Positions 26,044 through 34,649 of a stretch of 64,000 nt of DNA are shown here, piece after piece (within the stretch, counting starts at the first letter, position 1; every line of letters starts with the position of its first letter). The notes under the pieces were generated by a model. It was given only the letters and a program-made list of their open reading frames with translations, had not been told where the DNA came from and did no database searches. The position numbers and the translations under genes are program-made. Source of the DNA: Pseudoluteimonas sp047602125 (GTDB lineage: Bacteria; Pseudomonadota; Gammaproteobacteria; Xanthomonadales; Xanthomonadaceae); the NCBI GenBank assembly GCA_047602125.1, contig JASGIB010000001.1, positions 62,001-126,000 on the forward strand, read 5' to 3'.

Positions 26044-26834
26044 GCGAACACGGCGACATCGGCATTCCGGAAGGCGTGGCGGGCTGTGGCCGCCGCCTGC
26101 GCGAGGCGCGCGAAGCAGCGGGGCTGAGCCTCGCCGACGTCGGCGAGCGGCTCAGGATGCCTGTGCGCGTGGTCGAATCGCTGGAACGGGAAGACTGGTC
26201 GCGGCTCGGCGCGCCGGTGTTCGTGCGCGGCCAGTTGCGCAGTTACTCGCGGTTGCTCGGCCTCACCACCGAACCGATCGTGGCCGCGTCCGGCGTGGCG
26301 CCCGTCGCACCCGCCGACCTGCATCCGCGGACCTATACGCCGCCGTTGCAGCGTCTCTTCGAACAGGCATCGCGACGCTTCGTCTATGTCGTGCTGACCG
26401 CCGCCATCGTGGTGCCCGTGTGGTTGGCCACGCGCCCGCACCTCGCGCAAGTCGCGCGGCAGACCGCACCCCTCGACGTGTCCGTGCCGCAATCGACGCA
26501 CGCCGCCAACGAGGCGGCGCAGACGATGGTCGCTTCGCTGACGCCGCTTCCGGCGCCGCAGCCGGCATCGGCCTTGTTGTCGCTTTCGCTGGATGCGCAG
26601 AGCTGGGTCCAGGTCGTCGGCGTCGACGGGCGCGTGATCGAATCGGGCATGCTCGCTGCCGGCCAGCAGCGCGAGTATCCGGCCGGGACGGTCGCCCGCA
26701 TGGTGATCGGCAATGCCTCCGCCGCGCGTTTGCGCGTGGGTGGGGAATTGCAGGATCTGGCGGCGTTCCAGCGCGCGAACGTGGCGCGCTTTACGGTATC
26801 CTCTGGCGGTCGTCTCCAGCCCGCGGCCGACTGA
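26040..26834 (+). CDS. rodZ: RodZ-like helix-turn-helix membrane protein
   Basis: A 264-residue bitopic protein. An N-terminal Cro-like HTH (LREAREAAGLSLADVGERL) is followed by a membrane helix near residues 115-132 (VYVVLTAAIVVPVWLA) and a periplasmic DUF4115 domain (LSLDAQSWVQVVGVDGRVIE). RodZ links MreB to the cell-wall elongation machine. The GTG start overlaps the pilF stop (GTGA). ispG, often found next to rodZ, is absent; yfgM follows instead. Confidence 0.9.
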   Translation: MSEHGDIGIPEGVAGCGRRLREAREAAGLSLADVGERLRMPVRVVESLEREDWSRLGAPVFVRGQLRSYSRLLGLTTEPIVAASGVAPVAPADLHPRTYTPPLQRLFEQASRRFVYVVLTAAIVVPVWLATRPHLAQVARQTAPLDVSVPQSTHAANEAAQTMVASLTPLPAPQPASALLSLSLDAQSWVQVVGVDGRVIESGMLAAGQQREYPAGTVARMVIGNASAARLRVGGELQDLAAFQRANVARFTVSSGGRLQPAAD

Positions 26835-26908
26835 CCGCGGCGGCATTCGCCGGGTCTTCGCGCCGGCGCCAAGGCGGCACCGACACCCCCACGGAAGACC
26901 GTAGCCGC

Positions 26909-27541
26909 ATGGCCATCGACGAGCTGCTCGACGAACACGAACAAAGCGAACGCGTACGCCGCTGGGTACGCGAAAATGCACTGGGTCTCATCGGTGGCGT
27001 GGTCCTCGGGCTCGCCCTGGTCGGCGGCTGGAAGTGGTGGCAGGGCCACCAGCAGGGCCAGCGCGAAGCCGAGGCCGCCCGCTACGAAATCCTGCAGAAC
27101 CAGCTGAAGGCGCAGGACCTGGCCAAGGCCACGGCCACCGCGGCAGGCCTGCGCAATGGCCCCTACGCCACGCTGGTCGCGCTCGACCTGGCCAAGGCGC
27201 AAGCGATGGCCGGCAAGCGCGACGAGGCGATCGCCACCCTCCGCGCGGTGAAATCGGACGATGCCCTGCTGGCGGCCGTGGTCCGCGAACGCCTCGCGCG
27301 GCTGTTGCTGGACGCGGGCAAGGCCGACGAGGCCCTGCGGATCCTGGCCGACGCCGGCGATCCCGCCGGCCTCGGCGCGCGCGGCGACGCGCAACTGGCG
27401 CTCGGCCATCGCGACCAGGCCCGAAGCGACTACGACAAGGCGCTCGCCCTCACTACCGTCGGTTCACCGATGCGTCGGGTTCTCGAGCTCAAACTCTCCG
27501 AAGTTGGCGGCGCATCCGCCCAGGCAAAGGCAGGCTCCTGA
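26909..27541 (+). CDS. yfgM: YfgM-type TPR membrane protein
   Basis: A 210-residue protein with the conserved N-terminal block EHEQSERVRRWVRENAL, one membrane helix (about 25-43) and a periplasmic TPR domain. YfgM associates with PpiD and the Sec translocon and helps envelope protein folding. A GGAAG site precedes the ATG. Its stop shares one base with the bamB start (TGATG), so translation is coupled. Confidence 0.9.
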   Translation: MAIDELLDEHEQSERVRRWVRENALGLIGGVVLGLALVGGWKWWQGHQQGQREAEAARYEILQNQLKAQDLAKATATAAGLRNGPYATLVALDLAKAQAMAGKRDEAIATLRAVKSDDALLAAVVRERLARLLLDAGKADEALRILADAGDPAGLGARGDAQLALGHRDQARSDYDKALALTTVGSPMRRVLELKLSEVGGASAQAKAGS

Positions 27542-28746
27542 TGAACCTGAAGTCTTTCGCGCGCGCGGGTTCGCGCACTGCGCTGCTGTCCGTGGCCATC
27601 GCATCGTTTGCGCTGCTGGGCGGCTGTTCCACGGTCAAGGGCTGGTTCGGTGGCAAGGACAAGGCGGGCGAAGCCGCCACCAAGCCGGCGGAACTGGTGG
27701 AATTCGCGCCCAGCGCGACCGTGACCCGGTTGTGGTCGGCCAAGGCCGGCGGCGGTGAAGGCCGCCTCGGTGCCCGCCAGGGTCCGGCGGTGGCCGACGG
27801 ACGCGTCTATGCCGCGGCGGTCGAAGGCGGGGTTCGCGCATTCGACCTGCAGACCGGCGCCACGGTCTGGACCTATGCGTCCAAGCTGCCGCTGTCCGGC
27901 GGCCCCGGGGTGGGCGACGGCATCGTCGCCGTCGGCAGCCTCGAGGGCGACGTGATCGCGCTGGATGCGTCCACTGGTGCCGAGAAGTGGAAGGCCAAGG
28001 TCGACAACGAAGTCATCGCCGCCCCGGCCATCGGCCAGGGAGTGGTGCTGGTGCACGGCAACGACGGCCGCGTCACCGCCTTCGACGAGAACACCGGAGA
28101 ACGCCGCTGGTTCTGGAACCGCGATGCCCCGCTGTTGTCGGTGCGCGGCAACGACAGCCCCTTGCTCGCGCCGGGACTGGCATTCGTCGGCAACGACGAC
28201 GGTACGCTCAGTGCGTTGTCGCTGACCGACGGCCGCCCGCTGTGGGACCAGACCGTGGCCGAAGCCAGCGGTCGCAACGACCTCGAACGCATGGCCGACG
28301 TCGACGGCACGCCGGCGCTGGATGGCATCACCCTGTACGCCAGCAGCTACAAGGGCGAGACCGTGAGCATCGATGGCCCCAGCGGTCGCGTGCAGTGGTC
28401 CGCGCAGAGCGGCGGCCCGGGCCGCGTCGGCGTCGGCAGCGATCGCGTCGTGGTCGCCGATGCCAACGGCACGGTGTGGGCGCTCGACAAATCCACCGGC
28501 GGCGTGATGTGGCAGCAACCCGGGCTCGCGCGGCGCAACGTCGCCGGCACCGCGGTGCAGGGCGACTATGCCGTGGTCGGCGATTTCGACGGCTACCTGC
28601 ACTGGCTGAAGCTCTCCGACGGCAGCTTCGCCGCGCGCCAGAAGGTCGGCGGCGATGCGATCAAGGCCGCGCCGGTCGTGGTCGATGGTGTGCTCGTGGT
28701 GCAGACCACGGGCGGCGAGGTCAGCGCCTGGCGCCTGGCCCAGTAA
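27541..28746 (+). CDS. bamB: Outer-membrane assembly lipoprotein BamB
   Basis: A 401-residue lipoprotein of the BAM complex that inserts beta-barrels in the outer membrane. The signal peptide ends in the lipobox LLGGC, and the mature protein is an eight-bladed PQQ-type propeller with recurring blocks such as VYAAAVEGGVRAFDLQTG and VIALDASTGAEKWK. Placement between yfgM and der is the conserved order. Confidence 0.96.
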   Translation: MNLKSFARAGSRTALLSVAIASFALLGGCSTVKGWFGGKDKAGEAATKPAELVEFAPSATVTRLWSAKAGGGEGRLGARQGPAVADGRVYAAAVEGGVRAFDLQTGATVWTYASKLPLSGGPGVGDGIVAVGSLEGDVIALDASTGAEKWKAKVDNEVIAAPAIGQGVVLVHGNDGRVTAFDENTGERRWFWNRDAPLLSVRGNDSPLLAPGLAFVGNDDGTLSALSLTDGRPLWDQTVAEASGRNDLERMADVDGTPALDGITLYASSYKGETVSIDGPSGRVQWSAQSGGPGRVGVGSDRVVVADANGTVWALDKSTGGVMWQQPGLARRNVAGTAVQGDYAVVGDFDGYLHWLKLSDGSFAARQKVGGDAIKAAPVVVDGVLVVQTTGGEVSAWRLAQ

Positions 28747-28827
28747 GCCCTTCCGTGCATTCCCGCCGCGGCCCCGGGTAACCTGCCCGGGGCCGTCGCG
28801 TTTCCGCCCCGCCATTCCGGATCCCGC

Positions 28828-30228
28828 ATGCTCCCGCTCGTCGCCCTGGTCGGTCGCCCCAATGTCGGCAAGTCGACGCTGTTCAATGCGTTGACCCGCA
28901 GCCGCGACGCGCTCGTGCACGACGCGCCGGGCGTGACCCGCGACCGCAACTACGGCGTGTGCCGGCTCGATCCCGAGCGCCCGTTCGTGCTGGTCGATAC
29001 CGGCGGCATCGCTGGCCAGGAGGAAGGCCTGGCCGGTGCCACCGCGAAGCAGTCGCGTGCCGCCGCGGAGGAAGCCGACCTCGTGCTGTTCGTGGTCGAT
29101 GGCCGCGAAGGCGCTTCCGCGCTCGACGATGCCATCCTCGGCTGGCTGCGCAAGCGCGACCGCCCGGTGCTGCTGGTGGTGAACAAGACCGACGGCATCG
29201 ACGCGCAGGCCGCGCTCAACGAATTCGCTCGCTACGGTTTCCGCGACCGCATCGGCGTGTCGTCGGCGCATCGCACCGGGCTGGACACGCTGTTGAAGGA
29301 CGTGCTGGCGCGATTGCCCGGGGACGGCGATGCGCAGGTGCCGGACGACGATCCGAAGCGCATGCGCGTGGCCTTCATCGGCCGCCCGAACGTCGGCAAG
29401 TCGACGCTGGTGAACCGGCTGCTCGGCGAGGAGCGCATGATCGCCTCGGAAGTCCCGGGCACGACGCGCGACTCCATCGCCGCTGACCTCGAGCGCGACG
29501 GCCGCAAGTATCGGCTGGTCGATACCGCCGGCATCCGCCGCAAGTCGAAGGTGGAGGAAGCGGTGGAGAAGTTCTCCATCGTCAAGACGCTGCAGGCCAT
29601 CGAGGAATGCCAGGTCGCGGTGGTCATGCTCGACGCCGGCGAAGGCGTGACCGAACAGGATGCGAGCGTGCTCGGCGCAGTACTCGACGCCGGCCGCGCG
29701 CTGGTGGTTGCGGTCAACAAGTGGGACGGGCAGAGCGACTACCAGCGCGGGCAGGTCGAGGCGCTGCTGAGCCGCAAGCTCGCGTTCGTGAACTGGGCGG
29801 AAAACGTGCGCATTTCCGCGAAGCACGGCTCCGGCCTGCGCGAACTGTTCCGCGCCATCCATCGTGCGCATGCATCGGCGACCAAGGTGTTTTCCACCAG
29901 CGAGGTCACCCGCGCGGTGGAAGCCGCGTACGAGGCGAATCCGCCGCCGGTGGTGCGTGGCCACGTGCCGAAGCTGCGTTTCGCGCATCCGGGCGGCGAG
30001 AATCCGCCGACTTTCGTGGTGCACGGCACGCGCCTGAAGGCGTTGAGCGCGACCTACCAGCGTTATCTCGAGAATTTCTTCCGCAAGCGCTTCAAGTTGG
30101 TCGGCACGCCGATCCGCTTCGTGTTCAAGGAAACCGAGAATCCGTACAAGGACAAGCCGAGGAATCCGTTGACCGATCGCCAGGTGGCGAAGAAGCGCCG
30201 GTTGATGAAGCACGTGAAGCGCAAGTAG
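28828..30228 (+). CDS. der: Ribosome biogenesis GTPase Der
   Basis: A 466-residue double-GTPase (EngA) needed for 50S assembly. Two G domains are seen: G1 motifs GRPNVGKS at about residues 9-16 and again near 185, each with a switch region DAPGVTRDR or EVPGTTRDS, and NKTD and NKWD G4 motifs. A C-terminal KH-like domain ends in a Lys/Arg-rich tail. A terminator follows the stop. Confidence 0.98.
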   Translation: MLPLVALVGRPNVGKSTLFNALTRSRDALVHDAPGVTRDRNYGVCRLDPERPFVLVDTGGIAGQEEGLAGATAKQSRAAAEEADLVLFVVDGREGASALDDAILGWLRKRDRPVLLVVNKTDGIDAQAALNEFARYGFRDRIGVSSAHRTGLDTLLKDVLARLPGDGDAQVPDDDPKRMRVAFIGRPNVGKSTLVNRLLGEERMIASEVPGTTRDSIAADLERDGRKYRLVDTAGIRRKSKVEEAVEKFSIVKTLQAIEECQVAVVMLDAGEGVTEQDASVLGAVLDAGRALVVAVNKWDGQSDYQRGQVEALLSRKLAFVNWAENVRISAKHGSGLRELFRAIHRAHASATKVFSTSEVTRAVEAAYEANPPPVVRGHVPKLRFAHPGGENPPTFVVHGTRLKALSATYQRYLENFFRKRFKLVGTPIRFVFKETENPYKDKPRNPLTDRQVAKKRRLMKHVKRK

Positions 30229-30230
30229 GA

Positions 30231-30256
30231 GCGCCCGTTCGGGCGCGATGCTTTTT
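30231..30256 (+). terminator. Intrinsic terminator after der
   Basis: The stem GCGCCC-GTTC-GGGCGC starts two bases after the der stop. It is followed by GATGC and a T5 run, a shape typical of a rho-independent terminator with a short spacer before the U-tract. Confidence 0.7.
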
Positions 30257-30293
30257 CGCGGATCTGTCGCGGCTAGAGTCGCTCCCGCAGTCG

Positions 30294-30740
30294 CTAAAGA
30301 ATCATCGGGCAAGGCTCGCTCTTCAGGGCGAGTTTTACTTCCAACCGTTGATTTTCCAGATTGCCCAAGGCAATAAATTTGTCGCAATACTCGCTTTTCG
30401 GAGCGTCGGTGCCAACGTCGTACATACCGGGAATCTGGCTGGAGAAATAAAACCGACCTTTTTCATCGGTAATCAGACGAAAAGTAGTCACGTGTATTTT
30501 GCAGAAAGGGCATGCGCCGTATTCGCAGAATCGACACCAGCCAGGGGTTCGTTCGAAACGATCGAATTGAACAACTCGATGCGGCAAACCTTGTCCCGTG
30601 CTTGCATCGACAACGCTGCCGGATACACGCCACGTCGTCGTGGCTAGTTCAGCAGGGTCGGAGCATGCGACCGGTATGCAATCTCCCTTGCACGCCGAGA
30701 CAGAAATCGCAGCGAGGAATGCCAACGCGACGAGTTTCAT
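30294..30740 (-). CDS. Cys-rich lipoprotein, carboxypeptidase-regulatory-like fold
   Basis: A 148-residue predicted lipoprotein of unknown function. The signal ends in VSAC (C17), and the mature part has eight more cysteines, including a cluster CRFCEYGACPFC (C69, C72, C77, C80) that forms CxxC-x4-CxxC. The segment from VSGSVVDASTGQGLPHRVV to TDEKGRFYF and MYDVG is typical of transthyretin-like or carboxypeptidase-regulatory domains, the Cys cluster being inserted between strands. ATG 30740 has a GGAG site. The frame also reads through the upstream REP element. The gene is AT-richer than its neighbours. Confidence 0.78.
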   Translation of the reverse strand: MKLVALAFLAAISVSACKGDCIPVACSDPAELATTTWRVSGSVVDASTGQGLPHRVVQFDRFERTPGWCRFCEYGACPFCKIHVTTFRLITDEKGRFYFSSQIPGMYDVGTDAPKSEYCDKFIALGNLENQRLEVKLALKSEPCPMIL

Positions 30741-30770
30741 TTCTCCAATCCCCTGCGTTCTGACGCAAAA

Positions 30771-30797
30771 TGGATCCCGACTTTCGCCGGGATGACG
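30771..30797. repeat. REP-type palindrome (HPGESRDP-encoding element)
   Basis: The hairpin ATCCCG-ACTTTCGC-CGGGAT sits between the divergent lipoprotein and mobA genes. Elements of this type, which translate as HPGESRDP, are dispersed in many proteobacterial genomes. One copy is seen in this window. Confidence 0.6.
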
Positions 30798-30798
30798 G

Positions 30799-31392
30799 AT
30801 GCAAGCCAGCCTACCACCGCATGACGTGACCCTCGGCTTGCTCGCCGGCGGCGCGGGTTCACGCCTCGGCGGCATCGACAAGGCCTGGCTGCAGCGTGGC
30901 GGAGTTCCGCAAATTCTTCGCCTGTCAAAACGCCTGTCCGGCGAAACGGCGTCGGTGCTGGTCAGCGCGAACCGCGATCTTTCGCGCTACACGGATGCCG
31001 GGTTGGTCGCGATTCCCGATCGCCTCGCCGGCATCGGCCCCATCGCCGGACTGGATGCGCTCGCGGCCGCATGCACGACGCCATGGCTGTTCACCGTGCC
31101 GGTCGATCTGGTCGACGTGAACGACTGCCTGCTGCGCAGCCTCGCTGCGGCGGGAGGCGAGGGCGCGTTCGCCATCGACGATGACGGCGCGCAGCCGCTG
31201 GTCGCGCTGTGGCGGGTCGAAGCCCTGCGCAAAACCTTGTCGCAAGCGCTGGCCGGCAACGAGATCGCGGTCCATGCGCTGCAAGCGCGGATCGGCATGG
31301 CCGGCGTGCGCTTCGCCGGATTCCGCTTCGGCAACCTCAACACGCCTGCGGACTTGCAGGCTGCGGGCATCGAAGCGCCATCGGCGCGATAA
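30799..31392 (+). CDS. mobA: Molybdenum cofactor guanylyltransferase
   Basis: A 197-residue nucleotidyltransferase that adds GMP to molybdopterin. The N-terminal LLAGGAGSRLGGIDKAWL is the MobA nucleotide-binding signature, followed by PDRLAGIGPIAGLDAL and a TPADLQ block near the end, as in the family. The ATG at 30799 touches the REP element and lacks a clear ribosome site, so a start about 25 bases later (GTG) is possible. moeB follows 8 bp downstream. Confidence 0.9.
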   Translation: MQASLPPHDVTLGLLAGGAGSRLGGIDKAWLQRGGVPQILRLSKRLSGETASVLVSANRDLSRYTDAGLVAIPDRLAGIGPIAGLDALAAACTTPWLFTVPVDLVDVNDCLLRSLAAAGGEGAFAIDDDGAQPLVALWRVEALRKTLSQALAGNEIAVHALQARIGMAGVRFAGFRFGNLNTPADLQAAGIEAPSAR

Positions 31393-31399
31393 TCGCGGC

Positions 31400-32527
31400 A
31401 TGGACGTGCGCGAACTCGATCCGACCGAAGCGCTGCAACGCCAGCGCGACGGCGCGCTGCTGGTGGACGTGCGCGAGGCGCACGAGCGCGCGCTGGGCAT
31501 GGCCGTAGGCGCGCGCGGGATCGCGCTGGGCGAACTGGTCGAATCGCCGTCGTCCCTGCTCGATGCGAACGCGGATGTACTGCTGATCTGCCAGTCGGGC
31601 AAGCGCTCGATGCGCGCGGCGCAGGCGTTGCTTGAAGCTGGATTCGTCCACGTTGCGTCAGTGCGCGGCGGGACCGCGCGCTGGCAGGCCGAGGGCCTGC
31701 CGATGCGCGAGCCGGAACTCGACGCGGATTTCGCCGAACGCTATTCGCGTCATCTGCGCCTCGCCGACGTCGGCCTCGAAGGCCAGAAAAAACTCGAAGC
31801 CGCGCGCGTGCTGGTGGTCGGCGCGGGTGGGCTGGGTTCGCCGGCCGCGTTCTACCTCGCCGCCGCGGGCGTTGGCACGCTGCGCATCGCCGACGACGAC
31901 GTGGTCGACCGCAGCAACCTGCAGCGGCAGATCCTGCACGCGGATGCGCGCATCGGCATGGCCAAGGTCGAATCCGCGTCGGCGACGCTGTCGGCACTGA
32001 ATCCGCGCACGAAGATCGAAGCGGTCTCCGAACGAATCATGTCCGCGAACGTCGAACGCCTGCTCGACGGCATCGACGTGGTCGTCGATGGCGCCGACAA
32101 TTTCCCCGCGCGCTACCTGCTCAACGACGCCTGCGTGAAACTCGGCAAGCCGCTGGTGTACGGCGCGGTGCAGCACTTCGAAGGGCAGGCGAGCGTGTTC
32201 GACGCGGGCCGGCACCGTGGCATCGCGCCGTGCTATCGCTGCCTGTTCCCGGAACCGCCGCCGCCCGACGCCGCGCCCAATTGCGCCGAAGCCGGCGTGC
32301 TCGGCGTGCTGCCCGGCGTGATCGGCCTGCTGCAGGCCACCGAGGCGGTGAAGCTCATCCTCGGCATCGGCGCGCCGCTCACCGGGCGATTGCTGCAATT
32401 CGATGCGCTGGCCATGCGTTTCCGCGAAACGCGATTGACCCCGGATTCGGAATGTCCGGTTTGCGCGCCCGGTGCCGTATTCCCGGGCTACATCGATTAC
32501 GCCGCGTTCTGCGCGGGCACGATTTGA
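31400..32527 (+). CDS. moeB: Rhodanese-MoeB/ThiF fusion, sulfur-carrier adenylyltransferase
   Basis: A 375-residue fusion. Residues 1-105 are a rhodanese domain with the active Cys in LLICQSGKRS (C64). The rest is an E1-like MoeB/ThiF domain with GAGGLGSP at 141-148, DGADNFPARYL, and the zinc pairs CYRC and CPVC. Such proteins activate a small sulfur carrier (MoaD or ThiS) and can load sulfur on it. The order rhodanese first, MoeB second is the reverse of eukaryotic MOCS3. It forms a molybdopterin pair with mobA. Confidence 0.92.
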   Translation: MDVRELDPTEALQRQRDGALLVDVREAHERALGMAVGARGIALGELVESPSSLLDANADVLLICQSGKRSMRAAQALLEAGFVHVASVRGGTARWQAEGLPMREPELDADFAERYSRHLRLADVGLEGQKKLEAARVLVVGAGGLGSPAAFYLAAAGVGTLRIADDDVVDRSNLQRQILHADARIGMAKVESASATLSALNPRTKIEAVSERIMSANVERLLDGIDVVVDGADNFPARYLLNDACVKLGKPLVYGAVQHFEGQASVFDAGRHRGIAPCYRCLFPEPPPPDAAPNCAEAGVLGVLPGVIGLLQATEAVKLILGIGAPLTGRLLQFDALAMRFRETRLTPDSECPVCAPGAVFPGYIDYAAFCAGTI

Positions 32528-32587
32528 GCACGCATGGGCTGAGCGCATCGGGTTAGGATGCCGGCAATGCCCGTGCAAGGAGGCCGC

Positions 32588-33619
32588 ATGCATCGCCATT
32601 CCATCCTGTTGCGTTTCGTCCTGCTGTTCGCGTTGTCCGCGACGCCCTGGCTCGCGCGCGCGAGCGGTTGCGTGAGCGCGCAGCCCGCGGGGACGGGCAT
32701 GGAAGCGGCGAAGATCGCGGCGATCGCCTGTCGCGAGAACACGCTCTGGTACAGCCCCTTCATCGATGCGAACGGGCGCCTGGCCAGCAACACGGTGTCC
32801 GAGGCCGAGGGCGCGCGCCTGAGCGATGGCGCCACGCCGGCGTGGATGCGGGTGGTCGAATACTGGCGTGGCAGCGGCCTGCTGGGACGCATGCAGCAAT
32901 TCCCCGGCGCGTCGGATTGCAGTTACATCGGTGGCGGCGGCTACTCGTCCCCGCAATGCCGCGCCTTCGTCATCGACCAACCGTGGTCGGCCGCGTTCGT
33001 GTCGTGGGTGATGGTCCAGGCCGGGTTGCCCGGCTTCAATCCATCGGCCAGCCATTTCGGCTACGTCGGCGATGCCTTCCGTGGCGGCAACAGTCCGTAC
33101 CGGTTCATGGATCCGGACCAGACCCCGGCGGCGGTCGGCGATTTGTTGTGCTACGTGCGTTCGAACGCGACGCAATTGGGCTTCGGCGGGCTGTCCTCGT
33201 TCCTCGCGCGCGGTGGTGGCGGTGCGTTGAACATGCATTGCGATATCGTGGTGTCGGTGCAGTCCGGGATGCTCAGCCTGGTGGGCGGCAACGTGCTGCA
33301 GGGCGTGACCATGCGGCTGGTGCCGATCAACCGCAACGGCCTGCCATGGAACCTGCCGCGCGGTACCGGCGCGAACACCTCGTGCTGGCCGTCGAACCCG
33401 GACGGATGCAGTTTCAACCGCCACGACTGGTCGGTGCTGATGAAACTGCGCCCCGATGCGGAACTGGCGACCTTGCCGGGAGCGGTCCTGCCGCCGTCCA
33501 CCCCGATGATGGTGCCGCAGCCCACGCAGCAGTGCTGCACGAATTGCGTGGTCGGTTCCGGAATCCCGCGTTGCCCCAATCCGAACGCGCCCTCGGTGCT
33601 GCCGCAGGGGACGCGGTGA
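32588..33619 (+). CDS. Secreted DUF2272 protein
   Basis: A 343-residue exported protein with a signal peptide (about 1-26, ending LARASG). The central region holds PWSAAFVSWVMVQAGLPGF, typical of DUF2272 and reminiscent of CHAP/NlpC-like amidase folds, then GDLLCYVRS and a late MHCDIVVSV. These would supply a Cys/His pair, but the catalytic assignment is inferred. The C-terminus has a CCTNC cluster in a Pro-rich tail. A strong AAGGAGG site precedes the ATG. Role unknown; cell-wall related activity is possible. Confidence 0.8.
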   Translation: MHRHSILLRFVLLFALSATPWLARASGCVSAQPAGTGMEAAKIAAIACRENTLWYSPFIDANGRLASNTVSEAEGARLSDGATPAWMRVVEYWRGSGLLGRMQQFPGASDCSYIGGGGYSSPQCRAFVIDQPWSAAFVSWVMVQAGLPGFNPSASHFGYVGDAFRGGNSPYRFMDPDQTPAAVGDLLCYVRSNATQLGFGGLSSFLARGGGGALNMHCDIVVSVQSGMLSLVGGNVLQGVTMRLVPINRNGLPWNLPRGTGANTSCWPSNPDGCSFNRHDWSVLMKLRPDAELATLPGAVLPPSTPMMVPQPTQQCCTNCVVGSGIPRCPNPNAPSVLPQGTR

Positions 33620-33663
33620 GTGCGGATCAAGGATAATGCGCGCTTTCCGCCACGAAGCCCGCA

Positions 33664-34566
33664 ATGCCCGCACGCATCCTCGACGGCAAGCGCATCGCCG
33701 ATGAACTGCTCGATGGCCTGAAGCGGCGCATCGACGCGCGCGTGGCCGCGGGCCGATCGCGCCCCGGCCTGGCGGTGGTGCTGGTCGGCGGCGACCCGGC
33801 CTCGCAGAGTTACGTGCGCAACAAGCGCCGTGCCGCGGACAAGGTCGGTATCCGCGCCCTGGACTTCGACCTGCCCGAAGGCACCACCGAGGCCGAACTG
33901 CTGGCGCTGATCGATCGCCTCAACGCGGATCCGGAGGTCCACGGCATCCTCGTGCAACTGCCGCTGCCCGGCATTCCCGACGCCACCGCGCTGATCGAAC
34001 GCATCGATCCGCGCAAGGACGTGGACGGCTTCCATCCGCAGAACGTCGGGCACCTGGCGCTGCGCCAGTTCGGCCTGCGCCCGTGCACGCCGCGGGGCAT
34101 CACCACGCTGCTGGCCTACACCGATCGCCCGGTGCGCGGCCAGAGCGCGACCATCGTGGGCGTTTCCAACCACGTCGGCCGGCCGATGGCGATGGAACTG
34201 TGGATCGCCGGCTGCACCGTCACCAGTTGCCACAAGTTCACCCCGCGCGACGTGCTGGAGGCAGCGGTGCGCGGCGCCGACATCCTCGTGGTCGCGGTGG
34301 GCAAGCCGGACCTGATCCCGGGCGACTGGGTGAAGCCGGGTGCGGTGGTCATCGATGTCGGCATCAACCGGCTCGACGACGGCCGCCTGGTCGGCGACGT
34401 GCAGTTCGCCGCGGCCGCCGAACGCGCCAGCTGGATCACCCCGGTGCCGGGCGGGGTAGGGCCGATGACCGTGGCCACCCTGATGCAGAACACGCTGGAA
34501 GCGCTCGAACTGGCCGCGGAACCGCCGCAGCCCGAGCCGCAGGAAGCGCAGCCGCTGGGGCGCTGA
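33664..34566 (+). CDS. folD: Bifunctional methylene-THF dehydrogenase / methenyl-THF cyclohydrolase
   Basis: A 300-residue enzyme that interconverts methylene- and formyl-tetrahydrofolate with NADP. Family signatures are KRRAADKVGI with the catalytic Lys, QLPLPG, KDVDGFHPQNVG and the C-terminal PVPGGVGPMTVATLMQNT. It supplies one-carbon units for purines, which fits the nearby guaB and guaA. The last 25 residues are a Pro/Glu-rich tail. Confidence 0.97.
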   Translation: MPARILDGKRIADELLDGLKRRIDARVAAGRSRPGLAVVLVGGDPASQSYVRNKRRAADKVGIRALDFDLPEGTTEAELLALIDRLNADPEVHGILVQLPLPGIPDATALIERIDPRKDVDGFHPQNVGHLALRQFGLRPCTPRGITTLLAYTDRPVRGQSATIVGVSNHVGRPMAMELWIAGCTVTSCHKFTPRDVLEAAVRGADILVVAVGKPDLIPGDWVKPGAVVIDVGINRLDDGRLVGDVQFAAAAERASWITPVPGGVGPMTVATLMQNTLEALELAAEPPQPEPQEAQPLGR

Positions 34567-34649
34567 CGGGTCGTCCGGAAGGTCGCCGGGGAGCGGGCGG
34601 CGCAAAACCGCTACAATGACGCGCTTCCCCACCTGTCCCGGGACTGCCG

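Noticed and set aside
27430..30387. 985-codon open frame antisense to bamB and der
   Set aside because: Overlaps two intact conserved genes and shows shadow composition.
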